Source: Roseovarius mucosus
GTDB lineage: Bacteria > Pseudomonadota > Alphaproteobacteria > Rhodobacterales > Rhodobacteraceae
NCBI RefSeq assembly: GCF_002080415.1
Contig: NZ_CP020474.1
Coordinates: forward strand, 3,795,501-3,859,500
Direction: 5' to 3'
Length of the DNA stretch: 64,000 nt
Position 1 is the first letter of the stretch, and each line of letters starts with the position of its first letter. Under the pieces are notes generated by a model, which was given only the letters and a program-made list of their open reading frames with translations, did no database searches and was not told where the DNA came from. Shown piece by piece: positions 29,585 through 38,101 of this stretch. The position numbers and the translations under genes were made by a program.

Positions 29585-30490
29585 CTAGCTCCAGGGTTCG
29601 CGCAGGCCAAAGCGCTGCGCCATATCGGGCAGTGCGTCGCAGAGCATGTCGATGAAGGCAGCCGCTACCGGGCTGGGTGTGCGTCCGTCGCGCACCAGCA
29701 GGCTAACGCGCCGCAGACAGGCGGCATCGGCCAGCGGTCGCGTTACAACGCCGTCGGGCAAGGCGCGGGTGGCCAGCCCGGGCAGGATCGTGTCGCCCGC
29801 GTCGGCCTGCACCATCGCCAAAAGCGATGTCAGGTTGCGCACCGAGAGGCGCGCACGCGCCGCGAGGGTTTTGAACTCGGGCGTCGATAGTGCGCTGAGG
29901 GTTTCGTTCAAAATCAAGCGCTCGCCGCTCAGTTGATGCCACGCAAGCGGGCGCGTCTCGGCTGCAAGCGGATGTGCCGAGTTGCACACAAAGACCAAGG
30001 CATCGGTGAAAAGAGGAATCGCGCGCAGCCCGTCGGGCTCTGCTGCGGGGCTGGCCAGACCAAGATCAGTGTCCCCGCGCAAGAGCATTTCGCGAACGCT
30101 GGCGCTGTCGGTGTCGTAAAGATCAATTTCGGCCTCGGGGCGGGCCTCTACAAAGGTCTTGAGAATGGCGGGCAGGATCAGCGCCGCCACCGAGGGGACC
30201 GCCGCAATCCGCAGACGGCCCGAGTACCCCCGCGCATAGCCGGTGATCAGCTCTAGCGCACGGTCATGGTCGCGCAACAAGGGCCCCACAACATCGAGCA
30301 CGAAGGTTCCGAGGTCTGTCAGCTTGCTTTTGCGGTCGCTTTCAAACAGCGGCCCCCCCAATTCCGCCTCAAGCTGCTTGAGGGTCATCGAGACCGCCGA
30401 CTGTGTTCGGCAAAGGATTTCCGCAGCATCGCGGATATTGCCATGTTCGGTGACGGTGACAAAGGCGCGCAGGGCTTCGGTCCGGATCAT
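29585..30490 (-). CDS. LysR-family transcriptional regulator
   Basis: 301 aa. N-terminal winged helix (LRAFVTVTEHGNIRDAAEILCRTQSAVSMTL, quoted in part: NIRDAAEILCRTQSAVSMTL), then an effector-binding domain starting GRLRIAAVPSVAALILP. Divergent from the aldehyde dehydrogenase operon with 139 bases between, containing a LysR-type dyad, so it probably controls that operon in response to a pathway metabolite. The start at MIRTEALRAF matches family N-termini; the frame extends 81 codons upstream without family signal. Confidence 0.9.
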   Translation of the reverse strand: MIRTEALRAFVTVTEHGNIRDAAEILCRTQSAVSMTLKQLEAELGGPLFESDRKSKLTDLGTFVLDVVGPLLRDHDRALELITGYARGYSGRLRIAAVPSVAALILPAILKTFVEARPEAEIDLYDTDSASVREMLLRGDTDLGLASPAAEPDGLRAIPLFTDALVFVCNSAHPLAAETRPLAWHQLSGERLILNETLSALSTPEFKTLAARARLSVRNLTSLLAMVQADAGDTILPGLATRALPDGVVTRPLADAACLRRVSLLVRDGRTPSPVAAAFIDMLCDALPDMAQRFGLREPWS

Positions 30491-30508
30491 GGCTGGCCTG
30501 TTGGATGT

Positions 30509-30523
30509 TTCAGGGAAACTGAA
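30509..30523. promoter_or_regulatory. Candidate LysR operator
   Basis: Dyad TTCAG-N5-CTGAA, with an inner T-N11-A spacing as in LysR boxes, in the gap between the divergent LysR and aldehyde dehydrogenase genes. An AT-rich TTATAT at about 30535 could be a -10. Confidence 0.5.
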
Positions 30524-30629
30524 GTTGGATGCAGTTATATTTGTTTGCCTTAATTCGGTCAATCGCGGATCGTCTGGCGAGGCGGGCGAAGCCCCGCAAA
30601 GTGACGGATCGACGGAAAGGGACGAGCGT

Positions 30630-32084
30630 ATGACGGTGCCACAGACCGGAAATTTCATTGCAGGCGATTGGCGCGGGTCAGACACGCGGATCGAGAACCG
30701 CAACCCGTCGGACGTATCGGATTTGATCGGCACCTATGCACAGGCCGACCGCGCCGATCTGGACGAGGCGATTGCAGCGGCGCGGGCGGCGCAGCCTGCC
30801 TGGTGGGCGGCTGGCATACAAAAGCGGCATGATGTGCTGATTGCCATTGGCACCGAGTTGATGGCGCGCAGCCCTGAGATTGGTGGCATGGTCGCCCGAG
30901 AAGAGGGCAAGCCGCGTGCCGAGGGTGCGGGCGAGGTCTATCGTGCCGGGCAGTTCTTTTGCTACTACGCCGCCGAAGTGCAGCGCCAGATGGGGGATTT
31001 CGCCCAGAGTGTGCGCCCCGAGATTGACATTGATGTGCGCCGCGAACCTGTGGGCGTCGTGGCGATTGTCAGCCCGTGGAATTTCCCGGTGGCGACGCCT
31101 GCGTGGAAAATCGCGCCCGCTTTGGCCTTTGGCAATGCGGTGGTGTGGAAACCGGCCAATCTGACGCCGGCAAGCGCGGTGGCGCTGGCCGAGATCATTG
31201 CGCGACAGGATATGCCACGCGGTCTTTTCAACCTTGTGATGGGGCCGGGGCGCGCGGTGGGCGAAGCGCTGGTGTCGCATCCCGGCATTGATGCCATCAG
31301 CTTTACCGGTTCGGTCAACGTCGGGCGGGGCATTGCCGCGGCTGCGGTGCCCAACATGACCAAGCTGCAGATGGAGATGGGATCAAAGAACCCGATGCTG
31401 ATCCTGGATGATGCCGATCTCGATATGGCGGTTGCCCATGCGGCGGGGGCGGCCTTTGGCGGCACGGGGCAGAAATGCACGGCCGCCTCAAGATTGATCG
31501 TGCATGCGGCGGTGCATGATGAATTCGTGGCGCGGCTGGCGGATGCGGCACGGGCGCTTCAGGTTGGGCATGCGTTGGACGCAGGCACACAGATCGGACC
31601 AGTTGTCAGCGCCGACCAACTCGCGCAAAATCTGGCCTATATCGAAAAGGGTAAGGCAGAGGGGGCAGAGCTTTTGTGTGGCGGAGAACGGTTGGAACGC
31701 GCGACCGATGGATATTACATGGCGCCGGCGGTCTTTGCGGGCACGCGCAACGATATGGCGATTAACCGCGAAGAAATGTTCGCGCCAATCACCTGTGTGA
31801 TCAAAGCCGCCAGTTATGACGAGGCGCTGAGCATCGCCAATGACAGCGAATTCGGTCTGACCGCTGGAATCATGACCCGCAGCTTGGCGCGCGCCAACCA
31901 CTTTCGTGCCAATATGCGGGCGGGCACGGTGATGGTGAACTTGCCCACGGCGGGCACGGATTACCACGTGCCCTTTGGCGGGCGCGGCGCGTCCAGTTTT
32001 GGGTCGCGCGAACAGGGGCAATATGCCGCCGAGTTCTACACGACCATCAAAACTGCCTATGTGGCACGGGGGCTGCCGGAATGA
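30630..32084 (+). CDS. Aldehyde dehydrogenase (alpha-ketoglutaric-semialdehyde dehydrogenase-like)
   Basis: 484-aa NAD(P)-dependent dehydrogenase. SPWNFPVATPAWKIAPAL, the general base Glu in QMEMGSKNP, and the catalytic Cys in GGTGQKCTAASR. The C-terminal GTDYHVPFGGRGASSFG with EQGQYAAEFYT is a pattern of ketoglutarate semialdehyde dehydrogenases from sugar-acid and hydroxyproline catabolism. First gene of an overlapping operon; its stop overlaps the next ATG. The actual substrate is unknown. The frame extends far upstream but MTVPQTGNFI is the family start. Confidence 0.9.
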   Translation: MTVPQTGNFIAGDWRGSDTRIENRNPSDVSDLIGTYAQADRADLDEAIAAARAAQPAWWAAGIQKRHDVLIAIGTELMARSPEIGGMVAREEGKPRAEGAGEVYRAGQFFCYYAAEVQRQMGDFAQSVRPEIDIDVRREPVGVVAIVSPWNFPVATPAWKIAPALAFGNAVVWKPANLTPASAVALAEIIARQDMPRGLFNLVMGPGRAVGEALVSHPGIDAISFTGSVNVGRGIAAAAVPNMTKLQMEMGSKNPMLILDDADLDMAVAHAAGAAFGGTGQKCTAASRLIVHAAVHDEFVARLADAARALQVGHALDAGTQIGPVVSADQLAQNLAYIEKGKAEGAELLCGGERLERATDGYYMAPAVFAGTRNDMAINREEMFAPITCVIKAASYDEALSIANDSEFGLTAGIMTRSLARANHFRANMRAGTVMVNLPTAGTDYHVPFGGRGASSFGSREQGQYAAEFYTTIKTAYVARGLPE

Positions 32085-33070
32085 GCGTGGTGATCGACGG
32101 GCTGCAATATGCCAATTGGTCGGAAAAGATATTCCGCCAGATGCGCGCGGGTGGCGTGGATGCGGTGCATGTCACCATCACCTATCATGAGAGTTTTCGC
32201 GAAACAGTCCTGAACATCGAGGCGTGGAACCGGCAGTTCGAGCGGTTTCCGGATCTGATCTTTCAGGGGTTTGGGGCCGAGGACGTGACCCGTGCAAAAG
32301 AGACCGGGCGCACGGCGATTTTCTTTGGTGCCCAGAACCCAAGCTGTATCGAGGATGATATCGGGCTGGTCGAGGTTCTGCACCGGCTGGGACTTCGGTT
32401 CATGCAATTGACCTATAACAATCAGTCCCTGCTGGCGACGGGTTGCTATGAGGCAGAGGATACGGGTTTGACCAGGATGGGGCGCGAGGTGGTGGCAGAG
32501 ATGAACCGCGTCGGGCTGGTGGTCGATATGAGCCATTCGAGCGAGCGCTCTACACTTGAGGCGATTGCCCACTCAACCCGCCCGATTGCGATCACCCATG
32601 CCAATCCCGCGACGTGGCATGCTGCGCGGCGCAACAAATCTGACCGCGTGCTGGGTGCCTTGGCGGAATCGGGTGGCATGCTGGGCTTCTCGCTCTATCC
32701 ACATCACTTGCAGGGTGGCGGGGGCTGCACCGTGTCATCCTTTTGCGAGATGGTGGCGCGCACGGTCGATCGTATGGGGGTCGAGCGGCTCGGAATCGGG
32801 AGCGACCTCTGTCAGGATCAGCCCGACTCGGTGGTGGACTGGATGCGGTCGGGGCGTTGGACCAAGGCGGTCGATTACGGCGAGGGCAGCGCTGACGCTC
32901 CCGGATTTCCGCCGATGCTAGAGTGGTTTCAGGATAACCGGCATTTCGGCGCGATCTCTGACGGATTGCGCGCCGTGGGAATGAGCATTGCAGAAGTCGA
33001 GGCCATCATGGGTGGCAATTGGCTGCGGTTCTTTCGCGAGAGTTTCGGGCCGAACGAGGCCGCGCTGTGA
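32081..33070 (+). CDS. Membrane-dipeptidase (M19) family protein with altered metal site
   Basis: 329 aa. Clear peptidase M19 fold: RFMQLTYNNQSLLATGCYE, DMSH and PIAITHANP carry the histidine ligands, with RNKSD following and GIGSDLCQDQ downstream. The N-terminal His-x-Asp pair of renal dipeptidase is replaced (DGLQYAN, residues 6-12), and the bridging Glu region reads GAQNPSCIED. A large bacterial M19 subgroup shares this, so it is probably not a typical dipeptidase. No signal peptide, so cytoplasmic. ATGA overlap with the dehydrogenase; GTGA overlap with the next gene. Confidence 0.85.
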   Translation: MSVVIDGLQYANWSEKIFRQMRAGGVDAVHVTITYHESFRETVLNIEAWNRQFERFPDLIFQGFGAEDVTRAKETGRTAIFFGAQNPSCIEDDIGLVEVLHRLGLRFMQLTYNNQSLLATGCYEAEDTGLTRMGREVVAEMNRVGLVVDMSHSSERSTLEAIAHSTRPIAITHANPATWHAARRNKSDRVLGALAESGGMLGFSLYPHHLQGGGGCTVSSFCEMVARTVDRMGVERLGIGSDLCQDQPDSVVDWMRSGRWTKAVDYGEGSADAPGFPPMLEWFQDNRHFGAISDGLRAVGMSIAEVEAIMGGNWLRFFRESFGPNEAAL

Positions 33071-34746
33071 CTTGCGGCGCGCTCAATCCGATGCCCGAGG
33101 CGGCGCAGTATCGGCGAAGCCCGGATGTTGTGATGCGTCTGGCACGGATGGGGGCTGCGCATCCGACGCGGCTGTCCTTTCTGCGCCAGATGTTGCGGCG
33201 CGTGCAGCAAGAGGGCTGGCAGTTTGACCGCCCGGTCTGGGAATTTGACGCGCGTGGGCAGGGGCGGGCGCTCTACCGCGCCATTGGTCCTGAGAGGACC
33301 TATAGTCTTGTGGCCTTTGGGCATGACTTGCCGGACGAGATGCGCTCGGATCGGGTAATCGCGACGGCGTGGGACGCGACCTTCACACTCTTTGATGGAA
33401 CGCCTGATGCCGAGGATTTGGAGCGGCTGGCGTTGAATGTGCCTGTGCAAGAGGCGGGGCGCGTCAGTCCGCGTGAGTTGAGCCTGAGCCGTGCAAACAA
33501 GTCTGTTCGCCTCTTTGACCATGTGGTCGCACGGTTGGCGGCGGGGCAGCAGCCTGATGCAGCAGAGCTGACCGAGACCGGTTATTTGATGCGCACAACT
33601 GCGGTCTATGGCTCGGGCAAGTTCGGCGCTGCGGATCGCGCACGGATTGCCGGGCGCCCCGAAATGCGCGCACCGTTTCAGGCCGAAATGCTGTCGGTCT
33701 GGCTGACACGGGCCTACACGGTTGATCTGGTCGAGCATCTGGCTCGGGTGCGGGGTGGCGCGCTTGCGGTGCCATTGGCCCCGGAGCTGCGGCGCATGCT
33801 GGGCGTAGGTAATTCTACCGGCCTTGGGATGGCCCCCTTTTTGGTGCGGCATCCGGTCTTGCTCAACAACTGGATGATGGCGCGGGAAGAAGCGTTGGCG
33901 CGGGTGCGCGCCCAAGCGACGGCCACACCCGAGACTTTGGCGGGATTCGAGGTGGCGCTGAAGGCCGCGCAGGTGAATGCGCAAGGCTGGCAGAGCGGAC
34001 ACCCGGTGCAACAGGCGCGGTTGCTGGAGTTGCGCGACGGTTTGGCTGCGGTCTGCGCGCATCTGCGCGCGGGTTGGGACCCCCACGGCGATCATCCGTG
34101 GGATGCGCTCTGGCGCTGGGCTGAGAGGCTGCTACCGCTTGAGGCGCAAGAGGCGCTGGCTGCCGCAATGATAGAACCGCATGGTGATCTGGTGGATGGT
34201 CTGGCCGACTGCATGGCCGCCGACGAAGACAGCGCCTTTGGCATCGACGGTGCGATGACGGTGGCGCGGGCGCGGGCGATTTTGTCTGAACGGTATGGCT
34301 GGGCAATGGCGCTGGATCATGACACGCCCGAGGGCTGCGCGCGGTTTTGGTATGTCTCCGAGGAAAAGCTCGAGCCGCGTTTGGGCGAACGGGCGGCAGA
34401 GCCGGGCGCAGAGCGCGAATTGCCACTGGATATCTCGCGGCAGGCGGCGGCCTTGGCGCGGGCACTCATGGAGTGGCCCGAGGATGCGCCGATTGCAAAG
34501 GTCTTGCTGGCCGCGCCAGAGCATAGGCTTATGCTGCGCCGCGTGCAGATGGCGGCGACACGCCCCTTGGCCGAGGTGCGCGACAATCTGATTGCCGCCG
34601 ATGTACTGCCGATTGATCTTTTGCGCTGCAAGCTGGCGTTCTTTGGCGCGACGCGGTTCGATCCCCGCTCGGATCGCTGGGTGCGGATCAGTCTCTTTCA
34701 GGGTGCGCCCTATCCGCAGGATATGGCAATGGGGGCGAGCCTATGA
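33067..34746 (+). CDS. Unrecognised 559-aa protein of the dehydrogenase/dipeptidase-like operon
   Basis: No family recognised. It begins at a GTG overlapping the upstream stop (GTGA) and ends overlapping the DUF3726 start (ATGA), so it is surely translated. Soluble, with no signal or membrane helices. Visible features: an N-terminal RSPDVVMRLARMGAAHPTRLSF segment (quoted in part: MRLARMGAAHPTRLSFLRQM), WEFDARGQGRALY and LVAFGHDLP, then ETGYLMRTTAVYGSGKFG, an FLVRHPVLLNNWM segment and a long alpha-rich C-terminal part. The Gly-rich YGSGKFG is not a standard P-loop. Catalytic role and substrate unknown. Confidence 0.85.
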   Translation: MTCGALNPMPEAAQYRRSPDVVMRLARMGAAHPTRLSFLRQMLRRVQQEGWQFDRPVWEFDARGQGRALYRAIGPERTYSLVAFGHDLPDEMRSDRVIATAWDATFTLFDGTPDAEDLERLALNVPVQEAGRVSPRELSLSRANKSVRLFDHVVARLAAGQQPDAAELTETGYLMRTTAVYGSGKFGAADRARIAGRPEMRAPFQAEMLSVWLTRAYTVDLVEHLARVRGGALAVPLAPELRRMLGVGNSTGLGMAPFLVRHPVLLNNWMMAREEALARVRAQATATPETLAGFEVALKAAQVNAQGWQSGHPVQQARLLELRDGLAAVCAHLRAGWDPHGDHPWDALWRWAERLLPLEAQEALAAAMIEPHGDLVDGLADCMAADEDSAFGIDGAMTVARARAILSERYGWAMALDHDTPEGCARFWYVSEEKLEPRLGERAAEPGAERELPLDISRQAAALARALMEWPEDAPIAKVLLAAPEHRLMLRRVQMAATRPLAEVRDNLIAADVLPIDLLRCKLAFFGATRFDPRSDRWVRISLFQGAPYPQDMAMGASL

Positions 34747-35399
34747 CCGAGTGCGCCCAAGACCCGACGCGCGCGGGCTCAGAGCCGCCAGACTGGGCAA
34801 GGGAGGTGATGCAACTCTCCCTGTCCGAAATTACGGCACTCGCGACCAAGGCGGCGCGCGGTGCGGGGCTAAGCTGGGGTGAGGCGGAAGAGGCGGGCTG
34901 GGCCTGCGGCTGGCTTGCGCGGGCTGGCTTGCCGGGGACAGCGATGCTGTTGCGGGTTCTGGAACGGCGCGATGCCACCTGTCCCTTGCTGAAGGGCATC
35001 GTACTGATGGACCACGCCGGATTGCCAGAGGGGCCATGCGTGCTGCCGGTAACGCTTCAGGATGTGGTCGAGCCATTGCTGCTTGTGCCCTTCTTGGCAC
35101 GGGTGGCCGAGCGATTGGGTGCGCCGCTGGATTTGGACCTTGGGTCACAAACGATCTGTCTGACTGAGTCAGAGCCAGTGCCGGATTTGTCCGCGATGCG
35201 CGGGGCGGGCGACCGCTCTGGGGCAGAGGTGACGATCAGTTTGGCAAAATCCAGCGCAGCGGCTGCGCCGGGCCAGTTCGACGGGCGCATTGACCGAGAT
35301 GTGTGGACAACACTGGATGGTTTGGCGCTTTTGACGACCGTTCCCGCATCGGATGTGTCCCGGCAACGTGCCGGGGCGCAATCGAGCGACAATGATTGA
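34743..35399 (+). CDS. DUF3726 family protein
   Basis: 218 aa. The opening MQLSLSEITALATKAARGAGLSWGEAEEAG (quoted in part: LSLSEITALATKAARGAGLS) and WLARAGLPG are the pattern I associate with DUF3726. No signal or membrane segment. Last gene of the overlapping operon. Function unknown; consistent linkage here suggests it works with the preceding 559-aa protein. Confidence 0.8.
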   Translation: MTECAQDPTRAGSEPPDWAREVMQLSLSEITALATKAARGAGLSWGEAEEAGWACGWLARAGLPGTAMLLRVLERRDATCPLLKGIVLMDHAGLPEGPCVLPVTLQDVVEPLLLVPFLARVAERLGAPLDLDLGSQTICLTESEPVPDLSAMRGAGDRSGAEVTISLAKSSAAAAPGQFDGRIDRDVWTTLDGLALLTTVPASDVSRQRAGAQSSDND

Positions 35400-35414
35400 G
35401 GGCCGCGCCTTAGA

Positions 35415-36527
35415 TCAGCCGGTTTGATCTGCGTCGCGCAGCGCCTCTGGCAGGGTTTTGGCCAAAACCTCCATCTCCTCTGCCCGACCGCAACTGATGC
35501 GGATGCAGCGATCCTGCGGCGCGACAAAGGGCATGCGCACAAACACACCACGTGCCACCAGTCCGGCCAGAACACGACGGGCATAGGCCCCGTCGCAGCC
35601 ACAATCGACCGTGACGAAATTGGTGGCAGAGGGCAGCGCGCTTAGCCCGTTTTCTTTGGCGACCTGCGCAATACTGTCCCGAGAGCGCCGCACCTCGGCC
35701 TGCACATGCGCAAGCCAGCCGGTGTCGTGGAGAGCGGCCAGTGCCCCGACCTGTGCCATACGGTTCATGCCGAAATGATTGCGGATCTTATCAAAGCTTT
35801 TGATCAGTGCAGCCGCCCCTACCGCATAGCCGATGCGGGCCCCGGCCATGCCATAGGCCTTGGAGAATGTCCGCATGCGGATGACGCGGGGATCGTCGGG
35901 GGCAATATCGGCTGCCGTGCCCTCGGGTGCGAATTCAACATAGGCCTCGTCCAGGCACAGAATGCAGCCGTCGGGCAGGGTGTCGAGCGCTGCGGTCACA
36001 TCCGCACCCGGCACCCAAGTGCCCATCGGATTGTCGGGATTGGCGAAATAGATCAATTTCGCTCCGACCTCATGCGCGCGGGCGACCAACGCGGGTAAAT
36101 CTTCGTGATCATCGCGGTAGGGCACTTTGTGCAGCGCCCCGCCAAACCCAGTCACATGGTAGTTGAAGGTGGGATAAGCCCCGTCAGAGGTGACGACCGC
36201 ATCGCCGGTGCCAATCAGCAGGCGCACGAGATTGCCCAAAAGACCGTCTATGCCCTCACCCACCAGCACATTCTCAAGCGCTACGCCCATGTGATCGGCA
36301 AGCGCTGCGCGCAGATCATGGCTGGTGGGGTCGCCATATTTCCAAACATTCTCGGCCTCGGCCCGGATCGCGGCGAGCGCGTGGGGTGAGGGGCCAAAGA
36401 GATTTTCATTGGCCCCGAGGCGCGCGGCAAAAGGCGCGCCGCGTTGGCGTTCCTGTTCCTCTGGCCCGACAAAGGGGACAGATGCGGGCAGGCTCTCGAT
36501 CAAGGGGGTATAGCGCGGATATGTCAT
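35415..36527 (-). CDS. PLP-dependent aminotransferase, HisC-like
   Basis: 370-aa fold-type I aminotransferase. LGANENLFGPSPHALAAI at the N-terminus, FANPDNPMGTWV, and the PLP lysine in RTFSKAYGMAGARIGYAVG. The best match is the histidinol-phosphate aminotransferase family, which contains many enzymes of other specificity. It is convergent with the unknown operon and lies 15 bases from it, so it may serve that pathway rather than histidine synthesis; this is inference. Cytoplasmic. Confidence 0.85.
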   Translation of the reverse strand: MTYPRYTPLIESLPASVPFVGPEEQERQRGAPFAARLGANENLFGPSPHALAAIRAEAENVWKYGDPTSHDLRAALADHMGVALENVLVGEGIDGLLGNLVRLLIGTGDAVVTSDGAYPTFNYHVTGFGGALHKVPYRDDHEDLPALVARAHEVGAKLIYFANPDNPMGTWVPGADVTAALDTLPDGCILCLDEAYVEFAPEGTAADIAPDDPRVIRMRTFSKAYGMAGARIGYAVGAAALIKSFDKIRNHFGMNRMAQVGALAALHDTGWLAHVQAEVRRSRDSIAQVAKENGLSALPSATNFVTVDCGCDGAYARRVLAGLVARGVFVRMPFVAPQDRCIRISCGRAEEMEVLAKTLPEALRDADQTG

Positions 36528-36635
36528 GGCGCGCAGTTAAAGGGATGCCGCGCCGCCTTGCAAGGGTGTGCCGCGACGTAGTGCTGGTCTGAGCAAGGGG
36601 AGTGGTGTTTCATGGCGCAAAAGGGAGGAATGGCC

Positions 36636-37424
36636 ATGGTCCGAGTCACGACCGAGATCAGGGATCACATCGCACATGTGACGCTGACCCGCGCGGATAA
36701 ACGCAATGCGCTTGATCCTACTATGGCCGAGGCCATCGTGGCCGCAGGGCAGGCGCTGATTGAGGCAGATATTCGTGCCGTGGTGTTGTCCGGCGAGGGC
36801 AAGGCATTTTGTGCCGGTCTTGATGTGATGAGCTTTGCGCAATTGGCGGCGGGGGATCCAGAGGGGCTTATCCTGCCGCGCAGCCATGGCACGGGCAATC
36901 TCTTTCAAGCGGTGGCGATGGTCTGGCGGCAGGTGCCAGTGCCGGTTATCGCGGCGTTGCATGGGGTTGTTTATGGCGCGGGCTTTCAGCTTGCGCTTGG
37001 GGCGGATATCCGGATTGCGGCACCCGATACAGAGCTTGCGATCATGGAGATGAAATGGGGACTGATCCCCGACATGGGCGGCATGGCGCTCCTTCCGCAC
37101 TTGACCGGCTCTGATGTGATCCGGCGCATGACCTATACGGCGCGGCCGATTTCGGCGACGCAGGCTTTGGCCTGGGGGCTGGTCACGGAACTGGCGGATG
37201 ATCCGCTGGCGGCGGCGCAAGATCTGGCAACTGAGATTGCGGGCCGCAGCCCCTCGGCTATTCGCGCCGCAAAGCGCCTGATCGGTGTGGCCGAGAGCGG
37301 GGCCGATGAGGCCGCAATTCTGATGGCTGAGAGCCGCGAGCAGGCGGCCCTGATTGGCAAGCCGGATCAGATGGAGCAGATTTCGGCCAATCTGGCGGCG
37401 CGCGCGCCGGTGTTTCGGGGGTAG
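36636..37424 (+). CDS. Enoyl-CoA hydratase/isomerase (crotonase) family protein
   Basis: 262 aa. Crotonase fold with the oxyanion-hole motif CAGLDVMSF and HGVVYGAGFQLALGADIRIA. The first catalytic Glu position reads Gln in GFQLAL and the second region is MEMKWGLIPDMGG, with Asp present, so isomerase or hydrolase chemistry is as likely as hydration. Of three in-frame Mets, MVRVTTEI at 36636 is chosen because GGAGG is seven bases ahead. Single gene. Confidence 0.85.
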   Translation: MVRVTTEIRDHIAHVTLTRADKRNALDPTMAEAIVAAGQALIEADIRAVVLSGEGKAFCAGLDVMSFAQLAAGDPEGLILPRSHGTGNLFQAVAMVWRQVPVPVIAALHGVVYGAGFQLALGADIRIAAPDTELAIMEMKWGLIPDMGGMALLPHLTGSDVIRRMTYTARPISATQALAWGLVTELADDPLAAAQDLATEIAGRSPSAIRAAKRLIGVAESGADEAAILMAESREQAALIGKPDQMEQISANLAARAPVFRG

Positions 37425-37427
37425 CGC

Positions 37428-37937
37428 TCAGCGCTTCTTCACGAACTCGGTCAGGATCACGATACGCTGCCCCTCGACCCGGCCTTCGATATGGGCCGGG
37501 TTGTCAAGAACAAGGGAAATGCCGCGCACTGCCGTGCCGCGTTTGGCGGTGAAATTGGCCCCCTTGACCGGCAGATCCTTGATCAGAACAACGGTATCGC
37601 CCTGCGCCAATGGCACGCCGTTACTGTCGCGATGCCCGCTATCTTGGGGCAGGTTGTCCACCCATGCGCGGGTGTCCTCATCAAGCCAAAGTTGATCGAC
37701 CAAATCCCGCGCCCAATCGTGATCAGAGAGGCGGGCCAAGATGCGCGCCGCGAGAACTTGAACCGGGGTATCCTCGGACCACATCGACGAGGCAAGACAG
37801 CGCCAATGCTCAGGCTCAAGCGTGCCGTCGATCTGATCGGCGCAAAGAGCGCAGAGATCGACACTGGCCGCCTCAGGCCCGCCCGACACGGCATAAGGAC
37901 GAAGCGGGGCATCGGCGGCACAAAGGGCGCAAGGCAT
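37428..37937 (-). CDS. PhnA-domain protein (alkylphosphonate utilisation/YjdM type)
   Basis: 169 aa. N-terminal zinc ribbon CALCAADAPL ... DLCALC, and a C-terminal SH3-like domain: DSNGVPLAQGDTVVLIKDLPVKG, with RGTAVRGISLV. YjdM/PhnA proteins were named from E. coli; their real role is unclear. Convergent with the crotonase gene, three bases away. Confidence 0.87.
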   Translation of the reverse strand: MPCALCAADAPLRPYAVSGGPEAASVDLCALCADQIDGTLEPEHWRCLASSMWSEDTPVQVLAARILARLSDHDWARDLVDQLWLDEDTRAWVDNLPQDSGHRDSNGVPLAQGDTVVLIKDLPVKGANFTAKRGTAVRGISLVLDNPAHIEGRVEGQRIVILTEFVKKR

Positions 37938-38101
37938 AACGGGAAACTCCGGTTCAAGAGAGGGCTGTGATCCCTTAGCCCCCGAACTGACGGGAAAAAA
38001 GCCTAGACTGCACCGTCGCTGTTGCGGGGCTGCATTTGCGCGTGTTTGGGCACATCATCCCACCTTGACCAAACGCCTATTCCCATACATATGCCAAAGC
38101 T

